Source: Acidovorax sp. YS12 (GTDB taxonomy: Bacteria; Pseudomonadota; Gammaproteobacteria; Burkholderiales; Burkholderiaceae_C). Taken from it: DNA of 64,000 bases. Positions 12,069 to 20,315 of this stretch are shown here, piece after piece (the first letter of the stretch is position 1; every line of letters begins with the position of its first letter). Made by a program: the position numbers and the translations under genes. Under the pieces are notes generated by a model. That model did no database searches and was not told where the DNA came from. It saw only the letters and a program-made list of their open reading frames with translations. The stretch covers positions 2,941,501 through 3,005,500 of the forward strand of contig CP053915.1 in NCBI GenBank assembly GCA_021496925.1. The letters run 5' to 3'.

Positions 12069-14480
12069 TTACCAGCGGTAGGTGGCCGTCCCTATGACCT
12101 TGCGCGGCTCGCCATAGAAGCAGCCGGTGGTGCAACTGCCGACATAGGTCTTGTCGAACAGGTTGGTGATGTTCAGCGCCAGGCGCCACGGGCCCGTGGT
12201 GTAGCCGACCATGGCGTCGAACACCGTGAAGGACGGCACGTCGAAGCTGCCGGTGTTGGGCTTGGTCTGGCTCTGGTAGCGCATGCCGGCCCCGGCCTTC
12301 AGGCCGGGCATCCCGAAGCGGCCGAAGTCGTAGTCGCCCCAGATGGACAACTGGTGGAAGGGAATGCCGGGGGAGCGCTGGCCCACCTGGGACGGCTGCA
12401 GCGGGCTGGCCCGGGTCGTGCGCGCGTCGGTATAGGCATAGGCGGCGATCAGCTGGGCGTTGCGGCCGACGCGCGTGCGCGCCTCCAGTTCGAGGCCCCG
12501 GGAGCGCACCTCGCCGATCTGCGCCGAGTAGGCGGGATCGACGGGGTCGTCCACCGCGACGTTCTGGCGCGTGAGCTGGTACACGGAGGCCGATACCAGC
12601 GTGTCCGCGCCCTGCGGCTGGTAGCGCACGCCCGCCTCGTACTGCGTGCCGGTCGAGGGGTCGAAGCGCGCCCCCAGGCGGTCCCGGCCCGACGTGGGCT
12701 CGAAGGACTGGCTGAAGCTGGCGAAGGGTGCCAGGCCGTTGTCCGCGAGATAGACCAGCCCGGCGCGGCCCGTGAAGGCCGTGCTCTTCTCGTTGTCGAT
12801 GGACTTCTCGCCCGTGTACAGGTTGCTCTGGTTGTCGCGCACATGGTCGTAGCGGCCGCCGAGCAGCACCACCCACCTGTCCGCGATCTTCATCTGGTCC
12901 TGCGCATACAGGCCCAGTTGCCGGGTGTCGGCGTTGTACGACCACCAGTCGTCGCGCACCGGCGCACCCAGGGGGCCGCCGTAGACCGGGTTGTAGTAGT
13001 CGATGCTGTCGGCCGTCCGGTCGTAGCGTTCGGACTGGTTCCTGGGGCGGGTGTAGTCGAACCCGGCCAGCACCGTGTGCTGGACGCCGCCATGCGTGCC
13101 CCGGTACTGCAGCGAGGTGTCCGCGACCAGCGCCGAGGAACGCTCCCAGCGCAGCGCTCCGCCCCGGTAGGCGGAGGTGCGCTGGTCATCCGCCAGCCCC
13201 GAAACCCAGACCAGCGGAAAGTCGCTGTTCGCATGGAAGTAGCGCAGGCTGTTCCTGAACGTGAACTGGTCGTTGAACGCATGCTCGAACAGGTAGCCGA
13301 TCGAATAGCGCTCCATGTCGAACTTGCTGTACCCGGGCTCGCCGGTGAAGCGGTTGCGCGGGATGGTGCCGTGGACCGTCGGGAAGATGGTGCCCTGCGC
13401 GGGCAGCCAGTAGACGTAGTTGGTCTTGTCCTTCTGGTAGTCGGCCAGCAGCGTCAGCGATGTCGCGGCGTTGGGCTGCCACCGCAGCGCCGGGGCGATG
13501 AAGGTGCGGTCGTCGCGCACGTGGTCGACGAAGGTGTCGCTGTCGCGCTGGAGGAAGCTCAGCCGGTACGACCACTCGCCGTCCTGGTCCAGGGGGCCGC
13601 CGAAGTCGCCCGAGACCTGCTTGCGGCCGAAGCTGCCAAGCTCGAGGCTGAGCTCGTGCAGCGGGGTGGCAGTGGGCCGCTTGCTCACCATGTTGATGAT
13701 GCCGCCGGGCCCCGCCGCGCCGTAGAGCACCGAGGCAGCGCCCTTGAGCACCTCGATGCGCTCCAGGCCATGGATTTCCTGCTTGCCGTTGAAGGGGTTG
13801 ACGGTGTATTTCATGCCGTCGCGGTACACGCTGCCCGTGCCGGCCTGCGCCTGGAAGCCGCGCAGGTAGATCGTGTCCTGCACCCGCGACAGGCCCTCGA
13901 AGCGGCTGACGCCGGCCACGTAGCCCAGGGCGTCCTGCAGGCTCTGCGACTTGAGGGCGTCGATCTCCTCGGCCCCCACGACGGAGATGGACTGCGGCGT
14001 CTCGATCAGCGGCGTGTCGGTCTTGGTGCCCGCCATGCTGCGTTTGGCGACATAGCCGCGCACCGGGCCGTCGCCCACCTCCTGCGCCGCCGGCGCCACC
14101 ACGGTCACCGGCGCCAGGACGGCCTCGTCCCGGCCCGCGGCGGGCACGGGCTCGATCGACACCAGAGGGCCCTCGAACACGCCGTGCAGCCCGCTGCCCG
14201 CCAGCAGGCGCTCCAGTGCCTCGCGCGGGCGCAGGGCGCCGGAGACGGCGGGCGCGGCCTTGCCCGCCACCAGGTGCTGGGGCACGGCCAGCTGCGCGCC
14301 GGTCTGGCGCGCCCAGGCGTTCAGCGCATCGCCCAGGGGCTGGGCGGCAATGGCGATCTGGCGCGGCCGGCCATCCTGCCAGGCGCCGGGCGCCGGGGTT
14401 TGCGCCCCCAGGCCGGCGCTGCCCAGCGCCAGGGAAACGGCCAGCGCCAGCGGAGCGGGGCGCGGAAGAATGCGGTGCAT
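12069..14480 (-). CDS. TonB-dependent siderophore receptor with N-terminal STN domain (FpvA/FecA type)
   Basis: This outer-membrane receptor imports a ferric-siderophore or similar chelate and can signal to its partner FecR. The 803-residue product has a signal peptide ending near AGLGAQ. An STN/secretin-like signalling domain follows at about residues 40-95 (RQIAIAAQPLGDALNAWARQ). The plug contains IETPQSISVVGAEEI and the TonB-receptor segment LERIEVLKGAASVLYG. The long beta barrel closes with ITNLFDKTYVGSC and a C-terminal aromatic (TATYRW). CTGGAGAAC precedes ATG 14480. It lies downstream of fecI-fecR-like genes on the same strand, as in surface-signalling systems. The ligand cannot be named. 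Confidence 0.94.
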   Translation of the reverse strand: MHRILPRPAPLALAVSLALGSAGLGAQTPAPGAWQDGRPRQIAIAAQPLGDALNAWARQTGAQLAVPQHLVAGKAAPAVSGALRPREALERLLAGSGLHGVFEGPLVSIEPVPAAGRDEAVLAPVTVVAPAAQEVGDGPVRGYVAKRSMAGTKTDTPLIETPQSISVVGAEEIDALKSQSLQDALGYVAGVSRFEGLSRVQDTIYLRGFQAQAGTGSVYRDGMKYTVNPFNGKQEIHGLERIEVLKGAASVLYGAAGPGGIINMVSKRPTATPLHELSLELGSFGRKQVSGDFGGPLDQDGEWSYRLSFLQRDSDTFVDHVRDDRTFIAPALRWQPNAATSLTLLADYQKDKTNYVYWLPAQGTIFPTVHGTIPRNRFTGEPGYSKFDMERYSIGYLFEHAFNDQFTFRNSLRYFHANSDFPLVWVSGLADDQRTSAYRGGALRWERSSALVADTSLQYRGTHGGVQHTVLAGFDYTRPRNQSERYDRTADSIDYYNPVYGGPLGAPVRDDWWSYNADTRQLGLYAQDQMKIADRWVVLLGGRYDHVRDNQSNLYTGEKSIDNEKSTAFTGRAGLVYLADNGLAPFASFSQSFEPTSGRDRLGARFDPSTGTQYEAGVRYQPQGADTLVSASVYQLTRQNVAVDDPVDPAYSAQIGEVRSRGLELEARTRVGRNAQLIAAYAYTDARTTRASPLQPSQVGQRSPGIPFHQLSIWGDYDFGRFGMPGLKAGAGMRYQSQTKPNTGSFDVPSFTVFDAMVGYTTGPWRLALNITNLFDKTYVGSCTTGCFYGEPRKVIGTATYRW

Positions 14481-14597
14481 GTGTTCTCCAGAAACAAGGA
14501 TTGCGAAGGGTTCTGGGGTGAAGACGCAGCACGCGCGCGTTTGCCGGAGCCGCCGGCGCAAAAATTCTTTCCGCGCCGGCAAAGAATCATGGGAAAA

Positions 14598-14645
14598 AGT
14601 GCCTCCAGCCCTTTCCCATAAAGCGCTGGCAGCTATTAATTCAGA
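14598..14645 (+). repeat. Dispersed palindromic repeat, family A, forward copy 4
   Basis: It contains GCCTCCAGCCCTTTCCCATAAAGCGCTGGCAGCTATTAATTC in two recognisable halves. It lies between the fecR-like gene and the receptor gene, inside the presumed operon, antisense to transcription. Confidence 0.85.
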
Positions 14646-14657
14646 AGCGCACGGCGT

Positions 14658-15728
14658 TCAGCGCACCGGCCGCACGTGCACCCCCTGCGCGCTGTCCTCC
14701 AGCCGGATCGGCAGGGCGCGCGCCAGCAGGCGCCGGGTGGCCTCGGGGTCGCGCGGGTCGAAGGTGCCGCTCAGCCGCAGGCCGGCCACGGCCGGGTCGA
14801 TGGCGGCGATGCCCAGGCTGGCGTAGCGCTCCATCTCGGCCACGGCCTCGCGCAGCGGCACGTCGCTGAAGCTCAGGGGCATGCTGCGCCACGGCGCCAC
14901 GCCCGCGGCGGGCACGGCGCCGGGCACCGGGTCGGCGCCGCCGGGCGGCAGCCGCAGCGTCTGGCCCGCGGCCAGCTCGAACGGCTGCGCCGCGCCGCCG
15001 CCAGGTTCGCCGCGCGCCACGCGCACGCGGCCTTCCTCCACGGCCACCTCCACACCCTCGCGGCCCGGCACGCCAGGCGTGTAGCGCACCGCGAAGCGCG
15101 TGCCCAGCACGGTGACCACGGCCCCGCCCGCCATGACGGAAAAGGGCCGCCGCGCGTCGGCAGCCACCGCGAAGAAGGCCTGCCCCTGCGCCAGGCGCAC
15201 CTCGCGCCGGCCGCGGAACAGTGCCGCGTGCAGCGTGGTGGCGGTGTCCAGGCGGATGGTGGAGCCGTCGGGCAGCGTGGCCGCGATCTGCTGGCCCTGG
15301 CGGGTGCTGAACGCCTGCGCGAACACGGGCTGGGCCTGCAGGTGGCGCCAGCCGAGCCAGCCGCTGCCCAGCACCATGCCCGCCACGCCCGCCAGGGCCA
15401 GCCCCTGGCCCAGCCATTGCCTGCGGCCCGGGGCCGGTGGCGCGGCGGCGGCGCGCTGCGCCGCCAGGTCGGCCTCGGCCATGGCGCGCAGGCGGTCGGC
15501 GGCGGCAGGTGGCATGGCGTCGATCAGCGCCCAGTCGGCCTGCCAGCGCGCGTAGGCCTGCCGGTTGGCCGGGCTGCCCAGCCATTGCTGGAAGGCCTGC
15601 TCGTCCGCGGCGCTCCACGGGGCACTGGCGGGCGCGCCGTGGCGGCGCATGAACCAGCGCACCAACGCCTGGCGCTGGCGCGCGGCGGCGTCACCGGGCG
15701 GGGTGGCGGGCGGGGCGGCGGGCATCAT
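14658..15728 (-). CDS. FecR-family anti-sigma regulator
   Basis: FecR proteins span the inner membrane, receive the signal from the TonB receptor and control the paired ECF sigma factor. The 356-residue product has an N-terminal DUF4880-like cytosolic part (RWFMRRHGA...QQWLGSPANRQAYARWQ) and a membrane helix near residues 105-125 (GLALAGVAGMVLGSGWLGW). The FecR core (FSTRQGQQIAATLPDGSTIRLD, FAVRYTP) and a C-terminal DUF4974-like domain (MPLSFSDVPLREAVAEMERY) follow. Two adjacent ATGs (15728, 15725) could start it. It follows the sigma gene by 22 bp. Confidence 0.93.
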   Translation of the reverse strand: MMPAAPPATPPGDAAARQRQALVRWFMRRHGAPASAPWSAADEQAFQQWLGSPANRQAYARWQADWALIDAMPPAAADRLRAMAEADLAAQRAAAAPPAPGRRQWLGQGLALAGVAGMVLGSGWLGWRHLQAQPVFAQAFSTRQGQQIAATLPDGSTIRLDTATTLHAALFRGRREVRLAQGQAFFAVAADARRPFSVMAGGAVVTVLGTRFAVRYTPGVPGREGVEVAVEEGRVRVARGEPGGGAAQPFELAAGQTLRLPPGGADPVPGAVPAAGVAPWRSMPLSFSDVPLREAVAEMERYASLGIAAIDPAVAGLRLSGTFDPRDPEATRRLLARALPIRLEDSAQGVHVRPVR

Positions 15729-15750
15729 GCGGTGGCGAAGGGCGTGGCGT

Positions 15751-16305
15751 TCATGGGGCGGGGCGAGGCTTCTTGCGCGCAGGCGCAGCGGTGGGGGCAG
15801 GCGCGGCGCCGTCGAGCGCCTGCAGCCGCGCCAGGCAGGCCTGCATGGCGACTTCCAGGTGCGTTTCGACGGTCTTGACGCTGATGCCCATTTTCCGCGC
15901 GACTTCGGCGCGGCTCAGGCCGTCGAGCTTGTAGAACACGAAGGCCTGGCGCGGGCGCGGCGGCAGCGCGGCCAGCGCCTGCTCGATGGCGGCAAGCCGC
16001 TGGCGCCCGGCCAGCAGCGCCTCGGGCTCCAGCGAGGCGGGGCCCAGTCCGCCGCCGGGCGCTTCGGCGCCGTCCGCCGCGCTGCCGACTTCCACCCCGG
16101 CGCGCACGCTGGCGCGGCGGTAGTGGTCAATCACGAGGTTGCGCGCGGTGGCGTAGAGCAGCGCCCGGGGCTGCGCCACGCGCTCGCGGCCGGAGGCGGC
16201 ATAGACGCGGGCATAGCTCTCCTGCGCCAGGTCGGCGGCGACGTCGCGGTCGCCCACCTTGCGCGCGAGAAAGCCCAGCAGCTCGCGGTAGTAACGCTCG
16301 AACAC
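15751..16305 (-). CDS. ECF sigma factor, FecI type
   Basis: An iron-starvation type extracytoplasmic-function sigma factor, expected to transcribe the adjacent receptor gene when FecR signals. The 184 residues show region 2 (ERYYRELLGFLARKVGDRD, then DLAQESYARVY and LLYATARNLVIDHYRR) and region 4 (LPPRPRQAFVFYKLDGLSRA, AEVARKMGISVKTVETHL). The start is GTG 16305; no ATG is available in frame. A basic Pro/Ala-rich tail extends beyond region 4. A Fur-box-like sequence lies about 70-90 bp upstream. Confidence 0.93.
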   Translation of the reverse strand: MFERYYRELLGFLARKVGDRDVAADLAQESYARVYAASGRERVAQPRALLYATARNLVIDHYRRASVRAGVEVGSAADGAEAPGGGLGPASLEPEALLAGRQRLAAIEQALAALPPRPRQAFVFYKLDGLSRAEVARKMGISVKTVETHLEVAMQACLARLQALDGAAPAPTAAPARKKPRPAP

Positions 16306-16372
16306 GGATTGGCCAATGCGGTGCGGGAAAGGACGGTGCCCGCGCCGCGCGGTCCGGCCCAGGAAGGTTTGG

Positions 16373-16395
16373 AATAAGGAACGATTCGCATTATC
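16373..16395 (-). promoter_or_regulatory. Fur-box-like site upstream of the ECF sigma gene
   Basis: On the minus strand it reads GATAATGCGAATCGTTCC and continues TTATT. The first two hexamers (GATAAT, GCGAAT) match the Fur consensus array well and the third poorly. Position upstream of an iron-uptake sigma factor supports the call. It is a motif match only. Confidence 0.5.
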
Positions 16396-16442
16396 TCCAA
16401 TGCGGCTGCCGTGCCAGCGCCCGCGCCTGCGGCGACTTCATG

Positions 16443-16499
16443 GAAAAAACGGCTCCAGCCCAATACCAGCAAGCGCCAGCAGCTACGCAAACAGGAGCA
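16443..16499 (+). repeat. Dispersed palindromic repeat, family A, forward copy 5
   Basis: It has GGCTCCAGCCCAATACC followed by AGCAAGCGCCAGCAGCTA and AACAGGAG. It abuts the stop of the DUF1439 lipoprotein gene at 16500. Confidence 0.85.
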
Positions 16500-17048
16500 T
16501 CAAGGCGTGGTGCGCGGCACGAAGTCGATGCGCAGGCCCTGCGGCGTCACCGTGATGGGGCCCGGCTGCATGCCCAGGCCATCGGCCAGGGCCAGGTCCT
16601 TGTCGCGCAGGTGGTGCAGCACCACCTCGCCCAGCGCCTGGCCGGCCAGGCCCGCGCCCAGGCCCTGCAGCACGGCAGCCGCGCGCGGCGGCAGGCCGTC
16701 GATGCGCAGCACGTTCAGGCGCACGGCGGTGGCGCGCAGGCTGCGGTCGGCCGCCTCGTAGCGCAGGCCGAAATCGACGTCGAGCACGCCCGGGTAGCTG
16801 CGCTGCAGCAGCGCCCCGGAGGCCTGCAGCGCCAGCTCGGCGCCGACGCGGTTCTCCTCGGGCAGCAGGCGCAGCCGCGGCGCCTGCAGTTCCAGCTCGG
16901 CCAGGCCCGCCACCGGCTGGCGGCGCGGAAACCGCGCCGCCAGCGCCGCCTGCAGTTGTGCGGCGGTGACGGTATAGCTGGGCATGCGGCTGGCGCAGGC
17001 CGCGAAAACAGGCAGGGCGCACAGGAAGAGCAAATGGCGGCGTTGCAT
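16500..17048 (-). CDS. DUF1439 lipoprotein
   Basis: A 182-residue predicted lipoprotein of unknown function. The N-terminus MQRRHLLFLCALPVFAAC gives a lipobox with the modified Cys at residue 18. The rest resembles DUF1439 proteins: YTVTAAQLQAALAARFPRR at the start of the mature part, then alternating strands and PGPITVTPQGLRIDFVP at the end. In this family a lipid-binding TULIP-like fold is suspected, which is not something I can show here. It is divergent from the chemoreceptor gene at 17239. Confidence 0.85.
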   Translation of the reverse strand: MQRRHLLFLCALPVFAACASRMPSYTVTAAQLQAALAARFPRRQPVAGLAELELQAPRLRLLPEENRVGAELALQASGALLQRSYPGVLDVDFGLRYEAADRSLRATAVRLNVLRIDGLPPRAAAVLQGLGAGLAGQALGEVVLHHLRDKDLALADGLGMQPGPITVTPQGLRIDFVPRTTP

Positions 17049-17096
17049 GGTGTCTACGGAAAAGGGCGATAGTGCCCTATTACCCCCTGTTTCTTG

Positions 17097-17123
17097 TCAA
17101 GGAAACGTCATCTATCCCCATAA
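17097..17123 (+). promoter_or_regulatory. Possible FliA (sigma-28) promoter for the chemoreceptor gene
   Basis: TCAA at 17097-17100 is followed after exactly 15 bases by CCCCATAA at 17116-17123. The enteric FliA consensus is TAAA-N15-GCCGATAA, so spacing is right and several bases match. The leader to ATG 17239 would be about 105 bases. Confidence 0.3.
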
Positions 17124-17238
17124 ATTAATAGACTGCCCGATTCAGGAGACTTGAGTAACCGTAGGTAACAGGCGCAAACTTTGTCGCTCCATCCGGCAAA
17201 GGGCCTGCGGTCTACCCCCCTTTAAACACAACGACCCT

Positions 17239-18873
17239 ATGACCACCCAATCCACATCTTCCTGGTCACCGCGCGACTGGCGCATCGGCACACGCCTGGC
17301 CCTGGGCTTCGGCGTGCTCATCGCGATGATGCTCGCCATGGTGGTCGTGGGGCTGCTGCAGCTCGGCAGCCTGCTCGAAACCAACCGCCAGATCATCGAG
17401 CGCGAGTGGGTGAAAGCCGAGGCGTCGAACACGCTCAGCTCCATCGCCCAGGCGAACGCGCGCCGCACCATCGAAATCTATTTCGCCGAGACCGACGCCC
17501 AGCGCGCGCAAAAGCGCGCCGAGATCCTGGCGGGCCGCGAGACCTTCGTGCAGGCCTTCAAGACGCTGCAGGAGCTGGTCTACAAGGACGAGGGCAAGCA
17601 GTTCCTGAGCGAGGCCGAGGCCGCGCGCGGCCGCTACGTCACCTCGCAGGCCAAGTTCAACGAGCTGGTGGACGCGGGCCGCAAGGAAGAGGCCTTCGCC
17701 GAGCTGCAGGAGCACACGCTGGTGGAGCTGGCGACGGTGCAGGACCGCGTGGACCGCCTGGCCAAGCTGCAGGAGCGGCTGGTGAACGAGGCCGGCGCCC
17801 GCGCCAAGGCCGAGGCGCAGTTCGCGCGCATGCTGCTGCTCGGCCTGGGCATCGGCGGCCTGGCCATCGGCCTGCTGCTGGCGGCGTGGATCACGCGCTC
17901 CATCACCGCCCCGCTGCGCCAGGCGGTGCGCGTGGCCCAGGCCGTGTCCGAAGGCGACCTGCGCAGCCAGATCGAGGTGCACAGCCGCGACGAGGCGGGC
18001 CAGCTGCTCTCGGCGCTGCAGCACATGAACACCAGCCTGACGGACATCGTGCACGAGGTGCGCCACAGCAGCGACACCATCGCCACGGCCACCAGCCAGA
18101 TCGCGGCGGGCAACCTGGACCTGTCCTCGCGCACCGAGGAGCAGGCCGCCGCGCTGGAGGAAACCACGGCCTCGATGCACGAGCTGGCGGGCACCGTGAA
18201 GCAGAACTACGACAGCGGCAAGCACGCCAACGAGCTGGCCGAGTCGGCCTCGCAGGTGGCGGTGCGCGGCGGCGAGGTGGTGGGCCAGGTGGTGCACACC
18301 ATGGAGTCCATCAACGCCTCGTCGCGCAAGATCGCCGACATCATCAGCGTGATCGACTCCATCGCCTTCCAGACCAACATCCTGGCGCTGAACGCCGCCG
18401 TCGAGGCCGCACGCGCCGGCGAGCAGGGCCGGGGCTTCGCCGTGGTGGCAGGCGAGGTGCGCCTGCTCGCGGGCCGCAGCGCCGAGGCGGCCAAGGAGAT
18501 CAAGGGGCTGATCGAGGCCTCGGTGCGCAACGTCTCCGAGGGCTGCACGCTGGTGGAGAAGGCCGGCAGCACCATGGACGAGATCGTGGTAAGCGTGCGC
18601 CGCGTCTCCGACATCATGGGCGAGATCAGCAACGCCAGCGCCGACCAGTCGCACGGCATCGACCAGATCAACGAGGCCATGGGCCAGATGGACCAGGTCA
18701 CGCAGTCCAACGCCGCGCTGGTGGAGGAATCGGCCGCCGCAGCGCAGTCGCTGGAGCGCCAGGCGCACACGCTGGTGCAGACCGTGAGCGTGTTCCGCCT
18801 GCCCGGCAACGGCGCGCCGCAGCACCAGGGCGCGCGGGCCCAGCCGTCCGCCCCGCTGGCGCTGCCCAGCTGA
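17239..18873 (+). CDS. Methyl-accepting chemotaxis protein
   Basis: An inner-membrane chemoreceptor that signals through CheW/CheA. In 544 residues it has TM1 at about 22-42 (ALGFGVLIAMMLAMVVVGLL), a four-helix-bundle periplasmic sensor of about 150 residues, TM2 near 198-220, and a HAMP domain (ITAPLRQAVRVAQAVSEGDL). The signalling hairpin tip is intact (EAARAGEQGRGFAVVAGEVR, about residues 388-408). No C-terminal CheR/CheB docking pentapeptide is seen. The bacteriohemerythrin gene starts 22 bp downstream, which suggests a shared role in sensing oxygen or redox state; that link is inferred. Confidence 0.95.
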   Translation: MTTQSTSSWSPRDWRIGTRLALGFGVLIAMMLAMVVVGLLQLGSLLETNRQIIEREWVKAEASNTLSSIAQANARRTIEIYFAETDAQRAQKRAEILAGRETFVQAFKTLQELVYKDEGKQFLSEAEAARGRYVTSQAKFNELVDAGRKEEAFAELQEHTLVELATVQDRVDRLAKLQERLVNEAGARAKAEAQFARMLLLGLGIGGLAIGLLLAAWITRSITAPLRQAVRVAQAVSEGDLRSQIEVHSRDEAGQLLSALQHMNTSLTDIVHEVRHSSDTIATATSQIAAGNLDLSSRTEEQAAALEETTASMHELAGTVKQNYDSGKHANELAESASQVAVRGGEVVGQVVHTMESINASSRKIADIISVIDSIAFQTNILALNAAVEAARAGEQGRGFAVVAGEVRLLAGRSAEAAKEIKGLIEASVRNVSEGCTLVEKAGSTMDEIVVSVRRVSDIMGEISNASADQSHGIDQINEAMGQMDQVTQSNAALVEESAAAAQSLERQAHTLVQTVSVFRLPGNGAPQHQGARAQPSAPLALPS

Positions 18874-18895
18874 AACCACCGAAAAAGGGAGCGCC

Positions 18896-19327
18896 ATGGC
18901 GTACTTTGAATGGGCCGATGACATGGTCATCGACAACGGCCAGATCGACGCGGAGCACCGCAAGCTGGTCGATCTGGTCAACGAGCTGCACACCGCCACC
19001 AGCCAGGGCATCGGCCAGAGCGTGGTGGCCGACCTGCTGGAGCGCCTGATCGCCGACACCGCCGAGCACCTGCGCCACGAAGAGATGCAGATGCAGCAGG
19101 CGGGGTTTCCCGGCCTGGACAACCACCGCGTCGGCCACGAGCACTTCGTCAACGACCTGCGCGGACTCAAGGAAAAGCTCGACGCGGGCAGCATCACCGT
19201 GGCGGCGCAACTCTCCTCGGTGCTGCGCGACTGGCTGTCGCTGCACATCCGGCGCAACGACAAGGAGCTGCGCTTCTTCCTCGAAAACAAGCACCGCAGC
19301 GCCCAGCGCGCGCTCAAGAAGCGCTGA
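18896..19327 (+). CDS. Bacteriohemerythrin
   Basis: A diiron O2-binding four-helix protein of 143 residues. The metal-ligand pattern is complete: H21 in IDAEHRKLVDLVNELH, HLRHEEMQM, HRVGHEHF, and LHIRRNDKEL near the C-terminus. As a single-domain protein it may store or deliver oxygen or act as a soluble sensor. It directly follows a chemoreceptor gene, so oxygen-linked taxis is an attractive but unproven role. A GC-rich hairpin (CCCGGGCG/CGCCCGGG, 19343-19360) follows without a T run. Confidence 0.95.
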   Translation: MAYFEWADDMVIDNGQIDAEHRKLVDLVNELHTATSQGIGQSVVADLLERLIADTAEHLRHEEMQMQQAGFPGLDNHRVGHEHFVNDLRGLKEKLDAGSITVAAQLSSVLRDWLSLHIRRNDKELRFFLENKHRSAQRALKKR

Positions 19328-19382
19328 CACGGCGTGACGCCTCCCGGGCGCCCGCCCGGGCCTGCGAAATTCACAGGATTTT

Positions 19383-19430
19383 TGGCCTCTAGCCCTTACC
19401 AGGCAAGCGCCAGCAGCTATTTAAACGGTA
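19383..19430 (+). repeat. Dispersed palindromic repeat, family A, forward copy 6
   Basis: It reads GGCCTCTAGCCCTTACC then AGGCAAGCGCCAGCAGCTAT with an AT-rich end. It lies in the 276-bp gap after the bacteriohemerythrin gene, next to a family B element. Confidence 0.9.
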
Positions 19431-19489
19431 GCAATCTCAGTGCGCCATGGCGCTGCGCCCCACCCTCGGCCCATGCAACTGGCGCGCCC

Positions 19490-19601
19490 CAAGCGCGGGC
19501 AGCCGAGCAAGGGCCGCCCCGCAGCGAGGGCTGCGTCCCCCTCCCACGCGAAGCGTGAGAGAGGGGGAAGGCGCGAAGCGACTCAGGGGGGTGTTGTTTC
19601 A
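19490..19601 (-). repeat. Dispersed structured repeat, family B, copy 1
   Basis: About 112 bp, directly downstream of the GST stop codon and read in the same direction as that gene. It is closely similar to 21129-21247. Its centre folds as CCCCCTC-CC-ACGC-GAA-GCGT-GAGA-GAGGGGG, and an outer GCAGCC/GGCTGC pair is also possible. It may act as a 3' end or mRNA-stability structure. Confidence 0.85.
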
Positions 19602-19603
19602 TC

Positions 19604-20299
19604 TCAGGCGGTGGGCACCACGAGTCCGCGCTGCACCGCGGGCCGCGCCACGAAAGCCGCCAGCGCGCGCCGCACCTGCGCGAAATCGCCCCAGCCCACC
19701 AGGTCGCCCGCGCCGTAGTGCTCGACCAGGTTGCGCACCCAGGGGAAGATGGCCATGTCGGCGATGGTGTACTGGGCGCCCATCACCCAGTCACGGCCCG
19801 CCAGGCGCTGCTCCAGCACCCCCAGCAGGCGGCGCGACTCGGCCACGTAGCGGTCGCGCGGGCGCTTGTCCTCGTAGTCCTTGCCGGCGTATTTGTGGAA
19901 GAAGCCCAGTTGCCCGAACATCGGGCCGACGCCGCCCATCTGCCACATCAGCCACTGCAGCGTCTCGTAGCGCGCGGCGGCGTCCCGGGGCAGGAACTGG
20001 CCGGTCTTTTCCGCCAGGTAGAGGAGGATGGCACCCGACTCGAACAGCACCAGCGGCTGCCCGCCGGGGCCATGGGGGTCGAGGATGGCCGGGATCTTGT
20101 TGTTCGGCGCCAGCGCCAGGAACTCGGGCGAGAACTGGTCGTTGGTGCCGAAGCTCACCAGGTGCGCCTCGTAGGGCAGCTGCATTTCCTCCAGCGCGAT
20201 CGACACTTTCACGCCGTTGGGCGTGGCCAGCGAGTACAGCTGCAGCCGCTCGGGGTGGCGCGCCGGCCACTTGGCGGTGATGGGGTGGGTCCAGGTCAT
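19604..20299 (-). CDS. Glutathione S-transferase, YghU/Ure2p-like (nu class)
   Basis: A 231-residue cytosolic GST. The N-terminal thioredoxin-like domain has YSLATPNGVKVSIALEE, where TPNG is typical of the YghU/YfcG/Ure2p group rather than the Ser/Cys/Tyr motif of other classes. NNKIPAI and FESGAILLYLAEK form the glutathione site. The helical C-terminal half has QYTIADMAIFPWV. Members of this group bind two glutathiones and act as disulfide reductases or peroxidases. It is 16 bp downstream of the SDR gene. Confidence 0.92.
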   Translation of the reverse strand: MTWTHPITAKWPARHPERLQLYSLATPNGVKVSIALEEMQLPYEAHLVSFGTNDQFSPEFLALAPNNKIPAILDPHGPGGQPLVLFESGAILLYLAEKTGQFLPRDAAARYETLQWLMWQMGGVGPMFGQLGFFHKYAGKDYEDKRPRDRYVAESRRLLGVLEQRLAGRDWVMGAQYTIADMAIFPWVRNLVEHYGAGDLVGWGDFAQVRRALAAFVARPAVQRGLVVPTA

Positions 20300-20315
20300 G
20301 GGAGGTTCTCCTTGG

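Noticed and set aside
12015..14621. Long plus-strand open frame opposite the TonB receptor gene
   Set aside because: Antisense shadow of a receptor with clear family motifs; composition is not protein-like.
17118..17146. A second sigma-28-like match (TAAA then CCCGAT)
   Set aside because: The spacer is 11 bases rather than 15; the match at 17097-17123 has the correct spacing.
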